Source of the DNA: Alnus glutinosa
Taxonomy: Eukaryota > Streptophyta > Magnoliopsida > Fagales > Betulaceae
Assembly (NCBI RefSeq): GCF_958979055.1
Contig: NC_084896.1
Span: 7,444,501 to 7,508,500, forward strand
DNA: 64,000 bases
Direction of reading: 5' to 3'
Under the pieces are notes generated by a model. It saw nothing but the letters and a program-made list of their open reading frames with translations, ran no database searches and was not told the origin of the DNA. Every line of letters begins with the position of its first letter. Within the stretch, counting starts at the first letter, position 1. Below are positions 56,339-64,000 of the stretch, piece by piece. The position numbers and the translations under genes were made by a program.

Positions 56339-58283
56339 TGTAACGCCCCACTTTTTTACAAAAAAAAAACGTAAGTGAAAATTTCGATTTTCACATGACA
56401 TTACGACATGATCAAAGTTAAACATTGGCAGCGGAATATATATTTTTTCTTTACAATGACACATCAGAGCTGACTGAATAACCTCAATATAAAATAATAA
56501 CCTTTCGTTTTGATACAATAATTACATTCAAAAATGATATCATACGTGCCACAGGCGGCACTAATATTACACAACCATATATTATTCTAATACAAATTGA
56601 AGGTTTCATCCTTATACATAAACTAGCGGCTGCTTCCTTCATTCCTGCAAAAACTGACATGTGATTGTGGTTAACACCACAATTTCATGCTGTGATCGAG
56701 TGAGTCAACAGTCATCAACCACATAGTGACACACTGATTTATCTAACAATATACAATGCATCCAAATGATGACAGTTATATCCACATACAATCCTGCTTA
56801 ACTCTTTAATACTCAAAGCCATATTTCTACTTATCACATTATTAGTGACATATGTTACCACTAAATACTGAGCCATATCTCCTTTACTGGGGCCATACCT
56901 CCTTTACTTGAACCATACTTCCAATGCCAGAGTCATAACTCTACCTACTTACCTTATCTCACTCCTTCAACATTTGGTTTATCCGTTAGTCTTATCAGAG
57001 TATTGATGCATTAGAACCTAAACCTCAGTTTATCAGTTGATCTCCTCAATTCACTGACGCCTTGGTACGTAAACCTCCAGTCTTTTTATTAACAAACTCA
57101 TATCATACCATAGTATATTCATGCAAACAACATCATATACATAATTTCAATCAAAACATATTAAATGCCAAACATCACGCATACAATTAAATAAAACAGC
57201 AATCACTACATTGCTAAAAACTAAACCACACGTATCATCCTCAGTGAGTAAGAAATACTCACAGTAATTATTCTGGCTTCAGTGAAAATGTTCACAGATA
57301 TAATCACTGCAATATATGCATATATAATACAAGCAAATAGTGAATTAATATAATTCACTAAAAATGCATTTTAATCCTATTCTAATTTCTAACCTTTAAT
57401 CCTTAAAATAATCTCTACTTTTGCTTAAACATTATCTCGGCATATAAAATTAGTCTAATTACATTTTATTACTAATCTTTTATGTGGAATTTATCACGGC
57501 ATTTACTAATATCCATAAGCATAATATTTCTTTTTCCATTTTTGATCTTTAATTAATATAATGTCATTTAGACATTATAACGGCATATAAAATTGATTAA
57601 TTGTAATGCCACAGATTTCATGTGGACATTATAACATCATTTATAAATAATGACCAAAATAACCATTTTAGTTAAAATGGCATTATAAAAACTTTAACAT
57701 TAAAAATCATATATATTTATTTTTATCTCAAATAAACATAATAACTTACCAAATATAAATAATGAGCTTTATGTTTCAAAACAAGTGAATAGAATAATAA
57801 CTTTATTTATTCTTATAAAATCCGAGCAGCATAACGACATTAGTATTAATAACACCTAAAATACTTTAAAATATTTGGGCTGCGTAATGGTGCTTTTGTA
57901 AAATAGTGACTTTTTACTCGGACATTATAACGGCGTGATTTATTACTTAAATACGACACTTGGAATACCGTGTTAAAACATGCACAACTTAAAACATTAG
58001 ATACTTAACATAATAAAAATTGTAAAATCATAAAATATTAAAATAAAGTTAATAACTTAGAAATTACATAAAATAAATCAAAACATTTAATTAGAAACTT
58101 ACTTAAATACCTCAAAATGGTATTTTGAAATATTAAAGGGACTAGGTACGAATTTATCCTTTCTTTTCTTTTTATATTTTATCTTCTTTTATTTTTTTTA
58201 TTTTTTTTTGTTTTTGTTTATTATTTCTCTTTCCTTATGTTTTTGGTTCTTTTTATCATTTTTTTAACCTTGTTGACCGAAAG

Positions 58284-58381
58284 AGAATTCTCCACTCTTC
58301 TATCCTTTTCCAATTAAATGATAGAAAGAGGGCAGTGGAGAACTTCCAGAGAATTCTCCACTCTTCTATCCTTTTCCAATC
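58284..58381. repeat. 66-bp offset tandem duplication
   Basis: GAGAATTCTCCACTCTTCTA plus TCCTTTTCCAAT occurs at 58284 and again at about 58350. Confidence 0.85.
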
Positions 58382-59499
58382 TTGTCTTTTACTTTCTTTT
58401 CTTTACTCACACAGCCGGTCACGTACACATACACATACACATAGAGAAGAAAACAAAGAAGCAAGAGAGAGCTTACAAAAAGGGGAAAATCCTGGAGATA
58501 TCTTCCTCTCTTCTTTTTCGAGAAAGGGACTGTACCTTCTTTGGACAGTTGGATCTGCTCGGGTGGGTTGTGATCGATGGATGGGGTGCTTCTACGTGGG
58601 TGTTGAGCTGCATAAGAGGGAGAGAAAACCATCATCACCCGCCTAATATCTCCTATCTATAAGTAACTAGTAATTAGCTTCTAACTAAACTTTAACTTGG
58701 CAAAACAATAGCTAGACCGAACGTGTATGAGAATTGGGTTTTCTTTTTCTTTTTCTTTTTCTTCAACGTGTACATGTAGGCGTAGGCTGCTAGTCTGTTC
58801 CACATGGTCTGGGTGGGTATTATTTTTTGCGGGTATTTTCGCACTCTAACGGAGTTCAAAAATTATAAAATTTGGAAGGTAACTAGAGGACTTCGAGACG
58901 AGTGTTCTGGATTTTGAATCAACAAAAACGGAATTCGTTTGACATAATTTCCATCGTTTCAAAGTTTAAGGTCTATTTGAACTTTTTTATTAAACTAAAA
59001 TTATATACGCTTCTTAATAAATGAATATTTATTTTCATAAATATTCATATTTATTCTTTTGCCTTATTATTAAGTTTTAAATCATATTTTTTGTCCTATT
59101 TATGACATTTTCTCTGAAGTTTCTTAATTAACAAACTTATCCATTGCCCATATTGTTTTCTTTAAGAACCTGTAAATGAACTTATTACCAAGAACCTAGT
59201 GAGAAAGTGAAAACGAAACAGAGATTAACTAATTTGTGAAACTCCCCCTTAAGATGAAATGTACATGTTAAAAACATTCATATTGGATAATAACTAATGA
59301 AATGAAGTTCGGCCAAGAGCTTTTGTAAAGATATTAGCCAGTTATTGAATTTTCTTACGAATGAGATGACAATCAATTTCAACGTGCTTTGTTCTTTCAT
59401 TATAAAATGATAAAAGCGGTTGGATGCGATGTGCAAAACACTATTCACGCTACATACTGTATATGTTCACCGTGCGAGGTTATGTTATTTCTTGGGAAA

Positions 59500-59719
59500 A
59501 ATATAAAAAAAAAAACCCATTGAATTAACAACCGATTTTAGAATAGTCCAAGAATTTTTAAATATATTAATGTGACCCATCAAACTACCAAAGTGTACCA
59601 AAACGACCACTTTTGTCAAAATATTCCTATAATACCCATATTCTCTTAAAAACTAAAAAAAAAAAAAGAATAAATGTAAAATTAATCCATGTGGTTGGCC
59701 TAAATTACAAAACACGTGT

Positions 59720-59789
<70 letters not shown>

Positions 59790-60075
59790 CTAAAAAGTTA
59801 AAAAAAAAAAAAAAATTCAATTGCAGCCACCCTTTTTCTTCTTGTTTTTTTTACTTTTTTCTTTTTTCTTTTAATTTAAAATTTAAAATTTCTTAAGTTT
59901 TTAATTTCTTGAACTTTTAGTTTTATATTAATAGTTTTTTAAAATTTCTTTTTTTAAAAAAAAAAAAAGTTTTTTTATTAAATTTTTTATTTTAATTTTT
60001 AAAAAAATAAAAATACTATAGGAATATTTCAACAAAAGTAATATTTTTGGCCCTCTTTAATAGTTTGATAGGTCA
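59500..60075. mobile_element. Foldback element with TA microsatellite
   Basis: Left arm ACCAAAACGACCACTTTTGT...ATTCCTATAATAC faces right arm CTATAGGAATATTTCAACAA plus AAGTAATATTTTTGGCC. A TA run (59724-59788) and poly-A/T tracts fill the middle. A half-copy lies at 48745-48900. Confidence 0.55.
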
Positions 60076-60724
60076 AAAGTGTGAAATGTGTGTGAAAGAG
60101 AGAGTGAGATGGGCTGATTCACGTGTGAACCAAATTGAGAGAGGAAATTGGGCTTTCAAACCTTAAAACATGTGCACGTGGCCATCTCACCAAGTGAGGA
60201 AAAGTCAAAGAACAAAACCTTCAAGCATTAGAATTACTGAGCCCGAGTACAACCAAAATGAGGACAAGGTTGAGTGAATACCAAATAAGCCCTTCAAGCT
60301 TTTGTGAAGATTAGAGAATAGTGGACCCTAAACTTGTAATTCACACGTGGGCCCAAATAGGTAGTCTAATTCTTTTTTACTTGGGCTACCCTTGCTAAAC
60401 TATATTAGCCCATAAAATAAAACAATTTGATATTACTAACCACACTAATCCCATTTATTTTTTATTTAATCGTAATCGACCTATTAAATAATTTCTTGAA
60501 CGTTACACAAGTGAACCACGAAGTAGGCTGAAAACTCTAGAATTAGAAAGAATAATTGATTTATTGTAAAAGGATGGAGTGAATACCTTGTCCAAAGAAC
60601 CATTTCTTATCTTCAATTGGTTATGACCTTTTTTTGAGCATAGCCTTGCCACACAATGTGCATTAGTAGTAGCTTTTCTCTATATAGTCTATTAAAACCC
60701 TTAACTTATGAGTGACAATTTGTG

Positions 60725-61045
60725 TACGCGTGTCAGGTTCGGATTGTATCTAAGCATGCTATAAGACTACATAAATCAATTCTAACTTGAACTATTTAAT
60801 TAAACGAGCCAGACCCCTCAACCCTAATCCTCTAATTTTGTATTGTCGTGTTGAATTCGCAAGTCATGTCAAAATTGATTGCCAATATATCACATGTCGG
60901 GTCCGGATCGTGTCGAAACATGAGAATAAGACTATATATGCCAATCATAATCTGACCAATTTAATTAAACAAGTTAGACTCCTCAAATTTGTGTTGAGTT
61001 CCTGTCGAGTTCGCGGATCGTGTCAAAAATTGTCAACCCTACTTT
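60725..61045. repeat. Diverged tandem repeat with TCGGGTTCGGATCGTGTC motif
   Basis: Two units of about 165 bases, each starting GTCAGGTTCGGAT or GTCGGGTCCGGAT, passing through AATTTAATTAAAC(A/G)AG and ending CATGTCAAAATTG or CGTGTCAAAAATTG. It resembles a widespread plant non-autonomous transposon family with GTGTC-rich sequence. The reading frame across it is not a gene. Confidence 0.6.
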
Positions 61046-62278
61046 AACCCCTTCTTAGTAGGGTTGGCGTTGTCCTAAGGGACCTATAGTACAATATCGA
61101 TGCCCCAGATATTGTTGCATACTGTTATATATTAGCAACCAAACCGAGTTTGACCTCGACTAACAAAGGCGTAATGGTGACCCATCTGTACATGGTACAC
61201 CCGTCACAAAACAACCATTTGATCTAAAGTCAAATATAAAAGTACATCACCTTAACCATAGGGTCAAGTCTTATAATGGTAGCCCATGACCCATGGTCAT
61301 GTCATATGACAAGTATTGTTCATTTATTTAAGAAAATCATATATAAACATTTGTCTATTTGAAGCAATCTTAAACATGTTATAAAAATAAGTAAGCATAT
61401 GACATAGAATAAAAAATCAGTTTGTTGACATATCGCACATCAAACATGAACAATTAAGTAATCAATTACTTACTTTAATTGCTTGTTCACAATCTCAGAC
61501 ATCTTAACTCCAATTCACTACAATCTCATTCTAATGTTAGGCATAAACATGCTAAAAGTTATAATTCTTACACGTAAAGCCTTGATCATGTGGTAAAAAC
61601 TCTAATCCTTCATAAAAAAAAAAACATATAAACCTATTATGGATAGTAACGATCGTTCGCTCCTCAATATTCGAAGGATCGTCTAACTAGGTCTATCATT
61701 CGTCCCCTAGTAGAAACTATAAATTCACCTAAATACCTATACTCATGCAATAATCCAACTTCATCAGAACATAGAGGTTTGAACACATTACAAACGAAAT
61801 ATTTCATACGTCATGTGAGTCGATTTTTATATTTTTTCCAAAAATATTAAACGTGATAACTTTTATCTATTTTAAAACTAATCCATTTGTTAAATCGTCA
61901 TTAAAAAGTAGTCTAAAAATATACAGTGAAGATGTTACTACTATTCTTTAGAAAATTTACACCATATTATTAATCTTCATGTTCTTATGTAAAAACTTAA
62001 TAAAGACGAAACTCTTTTAATCAAAAGTACATGTTTAATTTAAACAAAAAACTAAGCATGTTGAAGCATGGATTTAAACAGTAAAACGCATATTAAAGAC
62101 GAGATTAAAGGCTTGGTTATCCTTGGTAGGAATCCTCCAAGCTTTAGAGAGACCAAAGAGTAGCACTCTCTCTCTCTCTCTCTCTCTCTTTCTCTAAGTC
62201 TAAGGTGGGCTGAAAACCGAATGGAGAGGGTCTAGGGTTTATCCTAGGCCTTTTTATAGAGCAAATCTTTTCATGTAT
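61046..62278 (-). mobile_element. Second LTR-like relic, minus orientation
   Basis: Minus-strand TATAAAAAGGCC near 62250, followed by a leader with CT/GA repeat (62163-62190) and, about 770 bases on, GTAAGTAATTGATTACTTAA (about 61450-61475), the same style of motif as in the other chromovirus LTRs. Ends not defined on the left; on the right it meets the plus-oriented LTR at 62279. Confidence 0.4.
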
Positions 62279-64000
62279 TGTAACACCCATGGAATTTATT
62301 AGGATAACTAAGAATATTTTGGTATAAATATTGGTGTTAAATTAGATAAAATATATTTGAAAAATGTATTTTATATCTAATTTTATGTTCTTAGTTTGAT
62401 ATGAGAAGTTGACAGTTCAAACTAGGCTCAAAGAGAAATGAAATTTTGGAACTTTGGGAATTTTCAAGAGTTTTGTTTTAAAAGAATAAAAAGAATAAAA
62501 ATTGTGCACAATTCGTACCATCCAAAATTGTAGAAATGTTTGAAGCTTCTAGTGAGTTGGGGAAACTTGTTTTGTTTGGAAGATAATTCTCCATCCGAAC
62601 TAGTAGATAAATAAAATAAAATAAAATAAAATAAAATATAATATGCAGATTAGTAATTGTTCTCTTAGAATAAGATTTGGATTTCTAGATTTTTTTTAAG
62701 TCGGTGACTTAATGCTTACTTATATTTCTAAGTTAAAATTGGTCCTAATAAAATCTAGAGGATTACTCATGCACTATAGAACTCATGTGAAAAATAGAAC
62801 ATGTTGGGTTTGTAAGTATAACTACTTTTAAATATATGTCGTTATGCTGTTCATTTTTAGATAGTGTATAAGAAAAATAATCAATAGTTTAGATATTAGC
62901 TTTCTAAAATTAATATTAGACTAATATACTGTCATGCGTGGGGACAATAAATTGCAGTGAGTTATCAAAGACAAGAAGAGCGTTTAGACAATTTGCGAAG
63001 TTGTAAGTATAACTACTTACTGGGAAATAATACTGTTTTTACTGAATTATAATAAAGCTTTTGAGTATGATTATTAAAATTACATGAGCCTCAGTATTTT
63101 ATGAATAACATGATTATATGTTTTCAATTATTTTTATATGTGTTGAAATTATTTGCGAAATGAAAGGAGATGATTATGAGAATAAAATAATGATTTCAAG
63201 AGAGACATGTTATTGTATACTGTTGATTAATGATAATAAAAGACAATAAAACTGGGAAGCCAAAAGGTCTTTCTAAGTTAAATATGAAGCCTGAAGGTTG
63301 TCCTATATTAACTGTGGAAGCCGAATGTGCCTTCTAGTAGGTTAAATAAGAAACCAGAAAGTCTTCCTAAAGTTGAATGTAAAGCCATAAGGTTTTTCTT
63401 TGTTAACTATAGAAATCGAATGTGCCTTACAAGTTAAATAAAAAGTCAGCAAGTCTTAATAAAAAGTTAGAGAGTTTTCTTATGTTAATTGTAGAAGCCG
63501 AAGGTGCCTTCAAGATTAAATAAGGAACCGATTTTTTTTCTTCCCAAAAATGATATTTAGATAAGGAGTCGAACATATCTCTTATAGACGTTAACATGTA
63601 TATAGATATATGTATAAAGCTATACTATAGGTATTAAAGAAATATCAAAGAAAATATAAGTGGATTTTGTTATGTATTATTAAATAGTTCTACAGTGCTT
63701 ACTATGAATTAAATAAAATGATTTTTTTTGATAAACCTAACATAGTTGTTATTATAATCTAGAGAAGATATGTGTTTGGTGTCATTATCTTGTACATCTC
63801 TTTTGAAAATTCATCATTAAATTAACGAGACTCACATGTGCATTTTACATATTTAATGGTGGATTTGCATATCTCTCGTACGAAAGATGAACAAACGATC
63901 GGCAAGATAATGAAACCAAACATTTATCAATAAAGAATTGTATTTTTCGAATAGCTGAGACACATAGGCTTGTTTGACAACACTTTAATGACAATTTTTT
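62279..64000 (+). mobile_element. Chromovirus-like LTR, plus orientation, runs off the window
   Basis: Begins TGTAACACCC; contains GTAAGTATAACTACTTACTG near 63003, the counterpart of the motif in the intact LTR; followed by five or six degenerate repeats (GAAGCC(G/A)AA.GTGCCTTC, AGCCTGAAGG) at 63250-63530. No coding region is reached before the window ends. Confidence 0.55.

Larger units (their letters stand above)
56339..60507 (-). mobile_element. Chromovirus-like LTR relic, minus orientation
   Basis: TGTAACGCCCC at 56339 on the plus strand is the LTR's 3' end reversed: the next bases (TTTTTTAC...AACGTAAGTGA...TTGGCAGCGGAA) mirror the 3' end of the intact LTR at 32550-32658. GTGAGTATTTCTTACTCACTGAGG near 57240-57265 (minus) mirrors the GTAAGTATAAATTACTTACTGAGG of that LTR at a matching distance (about 930 versus 960 bases). 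The far end may be CGTTACA at 60507, but no matching target duplication was found, so that boundary is tentative. No polyprotein is attached: solo LTR or remnant. Confidence 0.55.

Noticed and set aside
60787..61047. 86-codon plus-strand frame
   Set aside because: Lies in a two-unit non-coding repeat (GGGTCCGGATCGTGTC type) and matches no protein family.

Overview
The window looks like nuclear DNA of a flowering plant, most likely a woody eudicot, though the species cannot be fixed from the sequence. The evidence is intron-containing genes of plant families (F-box/DUF295, DUF627 TPR protein, phytochrome, methylesterase, FAR1), Ty3/gypsy chromovirus and Ty1/copia elements, CACTA transposons, many small inverted-repeat elements and long AT, GA and poly-A/T tracts. 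No rRNA, tRNA or CRISPR array was recognised. The region is gene-poor and repeat-rich. Only three host genes look potentially intact: an F-box/DUF295 gene (135-1370, minus), a two-exon DUF627-type TPR gene (9176-10277, plus) and a 57-codon hydrophobic small ORF with its own TATA box (50569-50742, minus). Other host-like pieces are broken or captured: CCT6 exon (2.95 kb), PRMT1-like exons (two copies, 6.3-7.25 and 16.06-17.0 kb), phytochrome (10.75-11.6 kb), glutaredoxin/DUF547-like (18.7-18.95 kb), methylesterase (43.05-44.8 kb) and FAR1-related (45.4-47.3 kb).

Left part (1-19.6 kb): the F-box gene, small foldback elements, a CCT6 fragment, and the 3' half of a CACTA element that carries a TNPA-like exon pair and ends in a PRMT1-like pseudogene. 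The CACTA end plus PRMT1 remnant (about 2.1 kb) is duplicated near 15.3-17.5 kb, and only the first copy carries a 320-bp solo LTR. The DUF627 gene ends in a 253-bp stretch that is duplicated on either side of a 2.8-kb insertion holding two separate pieces of a phytochrome (PHYC-like) gene, one with its intron acceptor.

Middle (19.6-42.2 kb): nested transposons that can be peeled apart by their target-site duplications. An old minus-strand copia element (reverse transcriptase/RNase H at 41.03-42.1 kb, C-terminal end at 29.26-29.48 kb) is split by a non-autonomous CACTA element (29478-41021, TSD ACT). That element is split by a complete, apparently coding-competent chromovirus (29953-40429, TSD ACGCC, 1499-codon gag-pol). 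To the left, an older LTR-like repeat is split by a large non-autonomous LTR element (20393-28719, TSD ATGTA) with near-identical 1.45-kb LTRs, a tRNA-Asp-type PBS, no reverse transcriptase, a gag-like zinc-knuckle ORF and a separate intact coiled-coil ORF.

Right part (42.2-64 kb): methylesterase and FAR1 pseudogenes, a diverged second copy of the 3-4 kb segment (49.2-50.4 kb), the small ORF, a gag-only gypsy element with three in-frame stops and a 55-bp tandem array (52999-56050, TSD ATTAT), and at least two chromovirus LTR relics in opposite orientations (56.3 kb onwards and 62.28 kb to the window end).

No operon-like or multi-gene system is present. The most unusual material is the non-autonomous element with the preserved coiled-coil ORF, the phytochrome-carrying insertion with its long flanking duplication, and the fully resolvable copia/CACTA/chromovirus nest.
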